From Thermothelomyces thermophilus ATCC 42464 (lineage: Eukaryota; Ascomycota; Sordariomycetes; Sordariales; Chaetomiaceae), in NCBI RefSeq assembly GCF_000226095.1, contig NC_016475.1, positions 3,100,001 through 3,164,000 on the forward strand: DNA of 64,000 nucleotides, read 5' to 3'. Shown one piece after another: positions 26,463 through 36,812 of this stretch. Position 1 is the first letter of the stretch. Every line of letters starts with the position of its first letter. The notes below the pieces were generated by a model. The model saw nothing but the letters and a program-made list of their open reading frames with translations, made no database searches and was not told the DNA's origin. Both the position numbers and the translations under genes were made by a program.

Positions 26463-27160
26463 GAGGTTAACCTATAGTAGCTTAAGTAACGTAAGGTAAT
26501 TACCTATATAGATATACTTATAAGAAGGTATCAAAGACTCCCCTAGAGGAAGCTATATATAGAAGATACTAAAGTAAGGCTATAGGTAGCTAAGAAGAAG
26601 ATATATAAGACACTATAATAGTAGGATAACACTACTACTTTCTATTATAATATTACTATAGAAAGAAAGCACGTTTAAGAGCTATTTAGAGCTATAATAT
26701 AGGTACTGCGTTTTTCCTTCTAGGCAGGGGACTTGATGTAGTACGTTGTCTATAGACGCGTCCATCATATAAGGTTAGATAAGATAAGACCTGTGGATCT
26801 GGCAAACGGGCTGGCAAACGGAGGGTTCTTTGTTCCTAATCCTCTACTTATACCAGAGCCACAGGGCCAGCAAACGTAGGAAGAAGATATCGCACTTTTG
26901 AACTATTTACAACTTACCAACTTTTCCATCAATTGGAACCATCATCTTCCATCAATTGGAACCATCTTCTATCATCTATATAGCCTCGGGACGGGGAGAA
27001 GAAGGAGCATTTGAATTCGGTAACGATCTCATCACTACATCGCCATTCCTATTAATACCGTTTCCATCACCATCTTCCATTTCCAGTTCCCTCGCCATTG
27101 CCATTGCCATTGCCATTGCCATCAAACACTTACTCACTATTATTAATTAAAGCGCCCATA
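26463..27160. other. Border of the RIP block: possible 3' LTR remnant and gene leader
   Basis: From 26463 to about 26,720 the sequence is still decayed and AT-rich. A purine tract at 26722-26730 is followed from 26734 by a TGATGTAG start that could be the 3' LTR of element B, either cut short or with its far end unrecognised. From about 26,740 the base composition becomes normal for the genic part. Also present are a tandem pair of 20-bp repeats (26924-26966) and a CCATTG hexamer array (about 27092-27121), both within the leader of the RNase H-like gene. Confidence 0.4.
26924..26966 (+). repeat. Tandem 20-bp direct repeat pair
   Basis: The 20-mer at 26924-26943 is repeated exactly at 26947-26966, giving a period of 23 bp. 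It contains the near-palindrome CCATCAATTGG. It lies about 200 bp upstream of the next gene and may be a local slip duplication or a paired protein-binding site. No function can be assigned. Confidence 0.85.
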
Positions 27161-28000
27161 ATGGCATCTAGCACCTGCGCCCTCCCTGTTACCCTTCCCA
27201 TACGTACCAAAAGGGTCGTCAGCACCGGCGAAAAAGGCAACATCGGCAGTAGTAGGGGCAGGATCATCCGACTCGCTACCGTCTTCCACCCGCAGAACGA
27301 CCGCCTCTCCCCGGAAGCCCACTTCCCCGTGAGCAGGGTCCAAAGGGCCTCGGGCCCCCGCCTCGTCAACCGCTTCAACCGCTGTGAAATGATGCTGGTC
27401 ATCGCCGGGTCGTGCCTCCGCAACGGCGGGTACGCGCCCGTGGGCGGGTGCGCGTTCGTCTTTGGTGGTGGTGACGATGATGATGATGATGATGATGATG
27501 CCGGTCGTGACCGCGATGAGAGCCGGAAAACGGACGGCCACGCCGTCGGTGTCGGGGCGGTGGCGTTCCGGCTCGAGAGCCGCGACGCCGATCCGCCCTC
27601 GTCCCCCGAGGATACGTGCAACCGGGCCAAGCTGAGCGCGGCGATTGCGGCGCTGCGGATCCGGGACTGGGCCGGCGAGGGCTGGCGGCGGGTCGTCGTC
27701 GTGACGGACCTGGAGTATCTCGCCAAGGGCGCGACCGAGTGGTTGCCGAACTGGGTGCGGAGTAATTGGCGGAAGCCGCCCGGGGCCAAACCCGGAAAGA
27801 AGGGAGGCAGAGATGACGAGCGGAGGTGCTACCTGAACCGCGACCTGTGGGAGGAGCTGCAGGCCAGAATAGAGGAGCTGATGGCGGCGGGGTGTGAGGT
27901 GTCGTTCTGGCAGGTGAATGGGGAGGAGTACGATAGGAACGACCAAGGGGTTCTTGCGCGAGCGAAAAGGGCGGCGCAAACGGCTATGAGGGGCTCATGA
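27161..28000 (+). CDS. RNase H-like fold protein with degenerate active site
   Basis: A single-exon gene of 279 aa. Residues about 78-272 resemble the fungal type I RNase H group: a first strand (LVIAGSCLRNGG, 79-90), an alpha-A segment (CNRAKLSAAIAAL, 153-165), a strand ending VVVVTDLEY (178-186), the ATEW...NWVR...NW stretch (191-203), NRDLW (226-230) and a final FWQV strand (249-252). In active enzymes the first strand carries Asp and the helix carries Glu. Here those places appear as Ala82 and Lys157, while Asp183 remains. That suggests a non-catalytic protein, perhaps nucleic acid binding. A nine-Asp run (105-113), coded by a GAT array, is inserted after strand 2. The ATG at 27161 was chosen over an in-frame ATG at 27098 because the upstream part is encoded by a hexamer repeat. 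It is the first intact gene beside the fossil block, so decay by leaking RIP is possible. Confidence 0.7.
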   Translation: MASSTCALPVTLPIRTKRVVSTGEKGNIGSSRGRIIRLATVFHPQNDRLSPEAHFPVSRVQRASGPRLVNRFNRCEMMLVIAGSCLRNGGYAPVGGCAFVFGGGDDDDDDDDDAGRDRDESRKTDGHAVGVGAVAFRLESRDADPPSSPEDTCNRAKLSAAIAALRIRDWAGEGWRRVVVVTDLEYLAKGATEWLPNWVRSNWRKPPGAKPGKKGGRDDERRCYLNRDLWEELQARIEELMAAGCEVSFWQVNGEEYDRNDQGVLARAKRAAQTAMRGS

Positions 28001-28653
28001 GGGGACACACACACACACACAAAAAAAAAGAAGGCTCGGGCACACTCATGTTCTGTTTTTTTTTTATTTTATTTCATTTTTTATTTTTATTTATTTTTTA
28101 TTTATTTTAATTAATAATTTTTTTTTTTTGGACAAGATCGATCCGCGTCGAGAACACCATGACTTGGGAGGCGCCTGGGCAGAGGCTGAACCTGCTTGGC
28201 AGGACTTTGCACGGCGCGTTGAGACACTGATCTCCTCAGGTCGGTATTCCGCGGGATCATGTCTGTATAATAACCGTCTGTCTTTTGAGGAACCGCGTGT
28301 GGCCCGATCCGGGCATCCTGCCAGTCGGTTAGTATTTTACAGATAAGGCATGTACAGTACTATACCTGCACCACACATGGTCATATTCTTAGCTAAATGT
28401 GTTTCGCAGCCCGCGTTTGAGGGCCGACCCACCGCTTCGGATCCGGCAGCGCGGAACTGCGGGAGCTTACACTAGCGTTAACGGGCGGGACAAGGGCGGG
28501 GCGGCGGCTTCCATCGGACAACTCCAAGTGGCCCCGCCTCGGGCCCGGTAGTGAACGACTACAAGATGAGGAAGTCAACAACCGAACCTCTAGAGATTTC
28601 CGGTTGGCCATCAGCATTCATCAGACAGTGTCCACCATCCTCCAGATCTAAAC
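28001..28653. other. Intergenic: low-complexity AT tract and fumarylacetoacetase promoter
   Basis: A CA dinucleotide run (about 28006-28020), an A run and a T/A-rich stretch (about 28050-28130) follow the stop of the RNase H-like gene. The remainder up to 28653 is GC-rich and presumably holds the promoter and 5' leader of the fumarylacetoacetase gene. I see no coding sequence that I can support here. Confidence 0.6.
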
Positions 28654-30091
28654 ATGGCCAGTTCCTGGGTGCCCGACATGGACCCGGCCAGCGACTTCTC
28701 GCTGGCCAACATCCCGTTCGGCATCATCTCGACCACGGCCGACCCGGCGCCGCACGCTGCCGTGGCCATTGGCTCGTTCGTCCTGGACCTCAAAGTGCTC
28801 TCGGCAAACGTGGACCTGAGCCAGATCTTCCCCGGCATCGACGGCCTTGCCGAAGCCTTCTCGCAACCCACCCTCAACGCCTTCGCCCAGATGGGCCGGG
28901 CCGTCCACCGCCGGGTCCGCTCCGCACTCCAGGACCTGCTCTCGAAGAAGACCGCCCACCCGGCCGTCCTCCGCGACAACGCCGCCCTGCGCAGCCAGGC
29001 GCTGCTGCCCCAGTCAGCCGTCAGGATGCACCTCCCCATGGCCATCGGCGACTACACGGACTTTTACGCCGGTTACCACCACGCCTACGCGGTCGGGGTC
29101 ATGTTCCGCGGGCCGGAAAACGCGCTGCAGCCCAACTACCTGCACCTGCCCGTCGGCTACCACGGCCGAGCGTCGAGCGTCGTGGTGTCGGGCACGCCCA
29201 TCCGCCGGCCGGTCGGGCAGATCCTGCCGGACCCGGCGGCCGAGCCGAAGCGGCCCGTCACGGCGCCCTCGCGCAAGCTGGACATCGAGCTCGAGCTGGG
29301 CTGCTTCATCGCGCGCGGAAACCACATGGGCGACGCGATTCCCGTGGGCGATGCCGAGGAGCACATCTTCGGATACGTCCTGCTCAACGACTGGAGCGCG
29401 AGGGACGTGCAGACGTGGGAGTACGTCCCGCTGGGCCCGTTCAACGGCAAGAATTTTGCCACCACCATCAGCCCGTGGGTGGTGCTCGCCGACGCGCTGG
29501 AGCCGTTCCGGACCCGAGGGATCGAGAATGCGACGGAGTTGCAGGGCTATCTCAAGGAGCCGAGGGAGGAGCGCGTGTTTGACGTGAGGTTGGAGGTGGA
29601 TTTGACGAGTGAGTTTTCGGGCCTTTTTCTTTCCCCCCCTGCCCGGTCTTCTTCCTGTCCTTGAAATTAAAATAATTCCCCGACCCGTAATGTGACTACT
29701 ACCAAACCAGAACAGAACCAATGCTGACAGCTGGTTGCTGCCGCCAGCTGCCGAGGGCACCACTACTACGATTGGTCGCACCAGTTCCAGGCACCTAATC
29801 TGGTCCTTCCCGCAGATGATCGCCCACCACACCCTCGGGGGCTGCCCGCTGCGGCCCGGCGACCTGCTGGGGTCGGGCACCATCAGCGGGCCCGGAGGCG
29901 TCGACGAGCGCGGCAGCTTGCTGGAGATGACCGAGAACGGGAAGAAGGAGGTGCAGCTGGCGGGGATGGACGCTCGAACGTTTCTCAAGGATGGCGATAC
30001 CATCACGCTGCGCGGCTTTTGTGGGGAAGAGGGTGCCCGAGTCGGATTTGGCGAGTGCAGAGGGAAGATCTACAGCGCCGTACAGAGATGA
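28654..30091 (+). CDS. Fumarylacetoacetase (last step of phenylalanine/tyrosine breakdown)
   Basis: Two exons, 28654-29608 and 29748-30091, give 432 aa. The 139-bp intron has GTGAGT and CAG ends with a CTGAC branch site. The enzyme splits fumarylacetoacetate to fumarate and acetoacetate in the cytosol. The N-terminal domain (about 1-125) precedes the FAH barrel. Family signatures are clear: DYTDFY (133-138), a likely catalytic His near 143, LHLPVGYHGRASS, the metal-binding LDIELE with Glu212 and Glu214, LNDWSARD with Asp246, WEYVPLGPF, and in exon 2 GTTTTIGRTS and GDLLGSGTISGP. Length fits the family (about 420-430 aa). The start is the first ATG of the conserved MASSWVP N-terminus. In many ascomycetes it clusters with homogentisate dioxygenase and maleylacetoacetate isomerase. 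Neither is visible here, and the next gene is a zinc-cluster regulator. Confidence 0.96.
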
Positions 30092-30639
30092 CCAAGCCAG
30101 GTGGAATGCCGAGGTACCTCTTAACTTACTTCAGAAAGGACACAATGTTTCTCGCACCTGTACGGACAAAACGGAGTTTGCAAATCGTAGTGTACTATTG
30201 TCAGGTACCTTTAGATTACCACCTTGGAGTGTTACTGGCCCAGTATCCGTAAGCCTGGTGTAAAATGGACGGATGGACGAATGTAAAATGACCGATGATA
30301 TTACGGATTGCTCGCAGGAGGATTCGCCAAGATCATCTTCTATTGAATCCTTCCAGTATGCAGGAAATTCGAACTGGGAACGACCAGGGAAGGTAAGAGG
30401 CGGCGGAAGCATCACGTGCCGCTCCACTTTGGGGGCCGCCCCAGCCCGTTGCGCTCACTCATCAGGGCAAGGGCGGCTCACGGGGCGGTCGGGGGTTGGA
30501 AAACGCCCCTCGTCTCGCGCGAAGCTCCTCCGCTGCGACCAGGTTGCTCATCGGATCGGACCATTCGCGCAGTGCTCAGCACTGGTTTACACGACGCCAC
30601 GCTGGCAGCAAGGTCGCACGTGTACATAGTCGCGAGTCG
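30092..30639. other. Intergenic region between fumarylacetoacetase and the Zn2Cys6 regulator
   Basis: This stretch holds the terminator of fumarylacetoacetase and the promoter and leader of the downstream regulator. Short open frames on both strands have no recognisable content. An in-frame ATG at 30496 could lengthen the regulator by 48 residues, but the added part looks random. Confidence 0.55.
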
Positions 30640-33600
30640 ATGGATCTGCTCGAGAACCAGGTCAGCGATTTGCGCTCGTTTCTGGGGGCGGGTGCGGCAG
30701 AGGTAGCGGCTCCGCAAGGCCCAGACACAGCACCCGCGCCAGCGCACGACGTCGCCGGCTGCGCTCCGTCGCCCTCGGGAGCTCCACTCCGCAGCACCAG
30801 CAGCCACCGCTCGTCGCTTTCCGCCCTCGGAGACAATTCCGCACCGCACCACCACCACCAACCCCTGTCCCCGCCCGGAAGCGGAAGCAACATCAACGGC
30901 AGTGCGAAGAAGAGGGTCAACGAGGCCGAGGATGGCCCAGCCAAGCAGCAGAGAAGCAAAAGAAATAGGGTATGTCATCTTTCTGTCTGAGCTGATTTGC
31001 CTGTTTGTCTCTCTGTCCCTCCTCTGTCCTTCCGTCTGTTTTCATACCACATCGAGTGAGTTGCCCAGTGGATTGGATTAGGCTCGTATACCGCATTGAC
31101 GCGACATCCATGCACATCCTTACATATACATGTATGTACGGAGTACGGAGTACATACATATAATTATGTACATACTACAGCTCCGCATCAACCCACGTCT
31201 CCCTGCTCTTCGCTTCTGAAACGGAGTTGGCTCCGCGTCTTGGCTTGTTGCTCCTCGACTGACCAACCATTCCTACGTAGTACATCTCAATTGCATGGTG
31301 AGTGCTACTACATAAACACTGTCTTCTGAATTCCGATCCCGGCCCCCCCGGGAGTTCGTCGTGGCCACCGCATTCTGCATCTCTGGGGTGCCACCGAGAG
31401 TGGACAGCAACCTTTCCGACTAACCCATCCTCTTTTCCTTGTGCGCATCAGCAATGAGTGCAAACGGCGCAAGATCAAGTGCAACGGCCAGACGCCCTGC
31501 CAGCGGTGCGGTCACCTGAACCTGCAATGTCTCTACGCTCCCAACTGCTGCTCCAACTTCAAGGACTCGGACGAGTTCCGGCAGATGGCCGATCAGGTCA
31601 GGCAGCTGCAGCAGCAGGTTGACACCCTCTTCACTTCCCTCGAATCGCTGAGACAGGAAACCGCCCGTCTCGCCCCGCTGCAGGACCGCGTCCTCCCTCT
31701 CCCTTCGGCCGCCGCGCCCGCCGCTTCACCCTTGACCTCGTCGAGCACCCAGTCCCGGCCGGCCCTCGCCTTCCGGGTCCCCTCGTTCTTCAACGGGCCA
31801 ACCAGTAGCGCCTTCTCCGTCGGCGTTGCCAAGAACACCCTCAAAACGATGGGATATTCAGGAGCCGGAGACGCCAGCGAGGACAGCGGCACGCTCCCGG
31901 ACGCGACACCACAGACCTCCCCCATGCTGGCGCCCGTATCCTCCGGGGCCCCACTCCCACAGGGCCAGGCGCCCGCCGATCCGATCTGGGAGCTCGACGA
32001 GCCCGAGATGATGCGCCTCTTGCAGGTCTACCGCGAGGAAGTCGACGCCATGTATCCCGTAACCTCGGTTCATTCCGTCGAGGAGCACATCAAGTACATC
32101 GCCGCCTGGATGGACACGGCTAGGCGAACCGGCACCATGCAGTCCCCGGGGTCCGCCGAGGTCATCCAGGACACCAAGACCCTGCTGCTCAAGATCGTAT
32201 TGTGCTGCGCTCTCATGGTTGACGAGCACGGCAATAGTGATAGGGCCGCTCGCCTCTACGAAAGCATCCAGCCGACCGTCGACAAGATGCTCATGACCCA
32301 GCCTGCCGACGTGACCAAGCTACCCTTCCTCGCCCTGTGCGCCGGCTATCGCTACCTCTCCAACGACGAGGTGCTCGCCTGGCGGATGATGGGGCACGTC
32401 GCCCGCCTCTGTTTCGAGCTCGGCCTGCACCGGCGCGAAGGCCTGCAGAACATCACCGACCCGGCTCTCCGCAGGGACGCCCTGCATACCTTCTGGGCTG
32501 CATATATCCTGGACCGCCGCTGGAGCTTTAGCACCGGCCTGCCGTTTGTGTGCCACGACGACAAGATCGATCCCAGGCTGCCATACCCTGTAAGTGATCG
32601 CCTTACTCCTTACCCTCGAGGTAAAACCTTTTCTAATTCTTCTGTTCACCTCAGGAGGGATATCCTTTCCTAGTAGCCATGATAGGACATGCGAGGCTCG
32701 GTGCCAAGATATGGAGGCTTGTCGACTATTTTGAACCTGCCATCGTCCGGGAACTAAAGCCCCGCGACTTTGAGGAGCTGGATCGTGAGATTATGGACTG
32801 GTACGAGAGCGTTCCGGAGGAGGTCAAGACCGGCCCGCTGGACGTGGACAAGATGTCAGTCCCTTCAGGCCCGTATGACATCCAACGGTTGCGGATATGG
32901 ACCCGCCTTCGGTTGAACCAGGTTTGTTCTTCCGTTCCCCTTGCTCCCCTTCTCCCTTCCTTCCTCTTGCTAAACAACCAATTTTAATTTTTTTTTAGGT
33001 ACGAATTTGGCTGTACACGCCGGTTTTGCACAGCGCCATCAGTATCTTGAACAACGCGCCGCTCGCCCAAAGAGTGGTCGACTTAGCCAAGGAGACCATC
33101 CGCCTCCTCGCACGCCTCAACAACGAAACCGACTTCTACCGTCGCATCCAAGTTTTTTACCATCAGTTTCTCACCTCTTCCATAGCGGTGCTGTTCCTGG
33201 CTTCCACCCACGCCCCGCTGCAGTTCAGCGCAAACTGTCGAGAGGAGTTCTACATGGCACTCGACCTCGTCAAGGAGCTGTCGGCCAAATCCTGGGTGTC
33301 GCAGCGCCTATGGCGCACAATCCGCTCGCTGCGCGCGTACGCGCCTCGACTCGGACTCGAGGACAACCCGGGGCGCACGGCAGCCAGCGGGACGTCGCCC
33401 TATGCGCACGCAGGTAGCGGGAGCACCGGCCACAGCCCCGGCTTGTCGGCATCCTTCAACGGCGGTGGTAGTGCCGTGAGCCCTTCGCCCGCCAAGGGCC
33501 CCGCGGCCACGGCCCCCACCAACGCCAGCGCGGTGCCCACGCCGGGGTCGACGCGGCCGATGCAGCTTGACGATTCCCTCAGTAACGGTCTGCGGCTGCA

Positions 33601-33817
33601 GAGTGAAATGTCGCGGATCTATGAAGGTTACACCTGCGTGACGAGTGCGGTCGGGGCCGAAAGTACCACCGGCAGCAACAGCATACCCGGGCCTGCGGCG
33701 GCGGCACAATTGGATTATGACGAACTCGAACTGAGCATTGGTGGGTGTGGGGGCGGGCATGGATTCTCACGCCAGGGAGACGGGAGCGTCTATGAGCACA
33801 TGAAGGGCATGTTCTAA
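30640..33817 (+). CDS. Zn2Cys6 transcription factor with fungal-specific middle domain
   Basis: Five exons are inferred: 30640-30969, 31281-31297, 31452-32589, 32655-32921 and 32999-33817, giving 856 aa. The zinc cluster spans the first introns: exon 2 is only 17 nt and codes YISIA plus two bases of Cys116, and exon 3 opens with the third base and NEC. The cluster is C-x2-C-x6-C-x5-C-x2-C-x6-C (Cys116, 119, 126, 132, 135, 142), followed by a short coiled linker (FRQMADQVRQLQQQV). The fungal-specific domain lies at about residues 300-600 (FELGLHRREGLQ and WAAYILDRRWSFSTGLPF). The N-terminus is His/Ser/Pro-rich, and the C-terminal third is Ser/Gly-rich and disordered. It is a nuclear DNA-binding regulator. 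Target genes are unknown. Its place after fumarylacetoacetase allows, but does not prove, a role in tyrosine breakdown like that of HmgR. Confidence 0.88.
31281..31297 (+). other. 17-nt microexon of the Zn2Cys6 regulator
   Basis: The segment between a CGTAG acceptor (ending 31280) and a GTGAGT donor (from 31298) is 17 nt. It reads Y-I-S-I-A plus TG. With the first base of the next exon it supplies the first zinc-binding Cys and restores the frame. Both flanking introns, 30970-31280 (311 bp) and 31298-31451 (154 bp), have GT-AG ends. Confidence 0.8.
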
Positions 33818-36158
33818 AAGGACCCGATCGGATTTTTTTTCCCCGCCGTGCCGCTCGCTGCAGCCCGCCTCGCCTTCTCTACTCCTTGACGTGGGAGCGA
33901 CGCCGTACAAGGGCAGCTGGGGTTAGTTCTTAACCGACGTGTCCACGCCGCGTTAGTTGTGTAAGGCTTGACTGGAGGCAGCCTGCAGACTCTTCCATCC
34001 AACTTGATCGGGGTGACATCAAGTGGAAAGTTGACCTTGTTACTCTTTCACGGCGATCCCGTATCACTGGATGGCCCCTTGTGCTCTCGAGACTGCCGTT
34101 TTGCTCCCAAACTCTTTTTGACGTGTCCGGGTCCCATTGCCATCAAGAACCGCTCAACTCACACTGCCGACAGGAGGAGGCAGGTCTGAGAGGATCGAAG
34201 GGGCGGGAGAAAAGGGGGGCGGCTGGCAAGCGAATGACAATGCCGTTGTCCTCTCGCAGACTGTCTTCCTGGCCCAATCTGAGTTTGTTCATGCAAGGGA
34301 AGACCCAAGGTTTCCTTATTCCGAGACACCATCGCGTTTATATTACTTCGTAATCAACCATCGCAGCCCCATCATTCATCATCCCACCCGTGGAGAGGGC
34401 ACCACCTCCTAATCGTCAAACTCCGCGTCGCAGTGCAGATAACCTAGCCAGGGGGGACGCGACTCTATCGTCGCCCTGCGTCCATTTGTCCTTGGAGTAT
34501 GGGTCCGGGCTTTGGGGAGTTCACACTTGCAGCACAGGAAAGCGTTTCGCAGCAGTCAGGGCAGGTCAGGTTATTTTCTAGATACTAATCACCTTCGTGC
34601 TTCGCCCGCACCGATTTGGAGGTCAATGTCGAGACGTGCCTAGCCCACCACAGGCTGGCGCGCCCTCTTGAAATGTTTTTATCCGCTGCTACTTTTAACC
34701 ATTATTTCCATCATCATCATCATGATTGATAGTCACAGAATAATAATTAGAAAACTAGTATCCTGAATACAAGCACAGGGTATTCTGGCTGTCACTGAAC
34801 CACTAATTAACATGGCTAGAGTCAGCTACCCATCTCGGATTTTGACGCTCGAGGCTCTGATGGTCCCGTTGAACGACGCTTGATGTCATCGCTCGGGTTG
34901 CCTGTTTTGGATCTTGCCAACAAGCTGATTGGTAGTTCCACTTTACACCTGATCACCCGGTTCCGATTCTGAAACATTGCCTTGGGTGCCCAGCTTCTCA
35001 GGAAATAGGTAATGTACGGGAAGCGGAAATGGGAGATTAGTACAATATCTTGAAAAGGGAGAGTGTTTCCAAGCAGAGGTAGACTTCGCAGGGCTCCCGG
35101 GAGACACAGCATTTGCCCCCCCCCCCCCCCCCCAAAAAAAAAAAAAATTATGTGGATCGATGTTCAGCTTCCTTCCATTCCCTGCTGGGTAGTAGTAATA
35201 CATCCATACATTGCCATTGTGCATTCACACATCTAGTCGACTTAACGGGCTCTCGTGTCAAAAATAACACTGTACCTCTGCTTGGTCAGTTACTTATCAA
35301 GTCTGACAAGAAACATGATATTCACTCAGGATTCCGTGCGTACAATATGGAGTACGTGTATGTTCACGCATGCTCACCAGTTTACACTAATTATAAACTC
35401 ATCCTTGACCCCAACTTCCGGTCGCTCCGAGAATCGGGGTGCCAAAGCAGGAAGTGGCATGATGACGGTATCTGATGTTTGTGGTCCGGAACGTCTCAAC
35501 CGGTTGCTGCCCGGACGGGCTGCCGGCTCGCAGCCCTTGTCTGTTTTGGGAAGGGCGTCGCGGTGGATGCCGCTTCCAGGCAGGTCGAATGCCGGGGTTC
35601 GAAGATGACCGGGCAGGGGCCCGCTCAGCCGCTCGACGCTAGGACTCGCTTCTAGATGGATGGGGCTTATCAGAAACCAGGCACACCAGGACGGGATTAT
35701 TGCCGGTCAATCAATCACACTGCTCAGGAAGGGCAAGAGTTCGCTTGTTCTCATCTCCATGCATATCCCTGCGGCATCATTTCACCAGAAACGGTCCAAG
35801 AAAAGTTCCAAAGTAGTCACAAGGCAGCAGATATGGGGACCGCGGAGCGAGAGGCCCAGTAAATTGGATCAAACACTTTTCGATTGTATCCAGAGGAGAG
35901 GTATCATGTGGTTGCCAAATATTGGGCAAAAATGGCCTAAAAGCAGAAAAATACTTTTAAAAATCCCGCCAACACAAACAAGTCAATCATCCACCGTGTT
36001 TCATCTCTGTTTGGTAATGACCAAACAAAGAAGCTATTTAACCATTATCGTTTTGTGTTCCTTCATTTCTGCCATAAAATCCCCGTTTTTTGTGTGTGTG
36101 TGTGTGTGTGTGTGATGACGGCCGCGGAACGCTCAGTCAATGGTCAAGAATACACCAA
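33818..36158. other. Gene-free intergenic stretch of 2.3 kb
   Basis: Both strands hold only short open frames without family resemblance, signal peptide or codon-like texture. Noted items are a homopolymer pair (C run 35116-35133, A run 35134-35147) and a GT dinucleotide run near 36089-36113. A long non-coding RNA or 3' leader cannot be excluded from sequence alone. Confidence 0.6.
35116..35147 (+). repeat. C18-A14 homopolymer pair
   Basis: A run of 18 C followed directly by 14 A in the gene-free stretch between the Zn2Cys6 regulator and the PLAC8 gene. Same layout as the pair at 54071-54103. Confidence 0.9.
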
Positions 36159-36812
36159 TTACTGCTTGCCAGGGAAGGTCATGCCGGCCTGGGCCTGGTA
36201 GCCCTGCTGCTGGACGAGCAGCGGCTCCCGGTGCGCGGCCTCCTTGTCATCCTGAATGAGCTGGCAGCAATGGCAGCAGCAGGCACCGGCGATGTCGAGG
36301 AGGCAGCTGCCCTGGAGGTTGTGCTTGGTGCGCAGGTCGGCGCGCTGCATGGCCATGGGGATCCAGTGGAGACCGAAGCAGCCCGTGGCGCAGAAGAGGA
36401 GACACTGAATGTGGCATCTTTTGTCAGCCTGGGCATTTTTTATCTTCGTTGTCGAAAGGTAAGGGAAGCTAAAGAGGACACAGAGAGAAGGAAAGGAAAA
36501 AGGAAAGAATAATGAAGAACATACCGAAGTGTTGATGGGCTCGTAGCCTTCGAGATTGGCGTTCTTGCGGGTGCGGTGGTGGGTGCGGCCAAAGACGACG
36601 CAAGGGCAGCAGTAGGCCAGCAGGCAGGTGTCGATGGGGTTGAAGCAGCCAAAGAAAGAGTGGTACCACGGCTGCGCGTTGGGCGGCGACTGGGAGTTGA
36701 GGTACTCGCCGGGCCGGGCCAGGACATCGTTGAAACGCGCCGTCCAGTCGGCAATGTCGTCGTTGTTAACGGGACCCTGAGCGGCGGTCTGTTGTTGCTG
36801 AGGAGCGGCCAT
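36159..36812 (-). CDS. PLAC8 (Cys-rich) family protein
   Basis: Two exons read on the minus strand, 36812-36525 and 36428-36159, give 185 aa. The 96-bp intron (36524-36429) has GTATGT and CAG ends. It is a multiple of three with no stop, so an unspliced frame of 217 aa is also open. The spliced form removes a stretch of Phe and Ser unlike the family. PLAC8 signatures are FFGCF (53-57), YCCPCVVFGR (67-76), a GLHWI segment (115-119), and the cysteine-rich ACCCHCCQLIQDDKE end (145-159). Family members sit at membranes and have been linked to cadmium resistance (plant PCR proteins), organ size, and in fungi to unknown roles. Cysteine-rich segments may insert in a membrane. The N-terminus is Gln/Ala-rich. 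No neighbour suggests a partner. Confidence 0.9.
   Translation of the reverse strand: MAAPQQQQTAAQGPVNNDDIADWTARFNDVLARPGEYLNSQSPPNAQPWYHSFFGCFNPIDTCLLAYCCPCVVFGRTHHRTRKNANLEGYEPINTSVCSSLFFPFSFPSLCVLFSFPYLSTTKIKNAQADKRCHIQCLLFCATGCFGLHWIPMAMQRADLRTKHNLQGSCLLDIAGACCCHCCQLIQDDKEAAHREPLLVQQQGYQAQAGMTFPGKQ

Noticed and set aside
27130-27979. Two long minus-strand frames over the RNase H-like gene
   Set aside because: They are shadows produced by high GC and the GAT array. The plus frame has the conserved fold motifs.
28551-29587. Long plus-strand frames overlapping fumarylacetoacetase
   Set aside because: They are Arg/Pro-rich shadows of the real frame in GC-rich coding DNA. Only the 28654 frame carries family motifs.
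30496-30639. In-frame extension of the Zn2Cys6 regulator to an ATG at 30496
   Set aside because: The added residues look random, and the MDLLENQV start makes a tidy helix. Without transcripts it stays possible.
36429-36524. Unspliced reading of the PLAC8 gene through 32 extra codons
   Set aside because: The extra Phe/Ser stretch breaks the family alignment and has clean GTATGT and CAG ends, so it is an intron.
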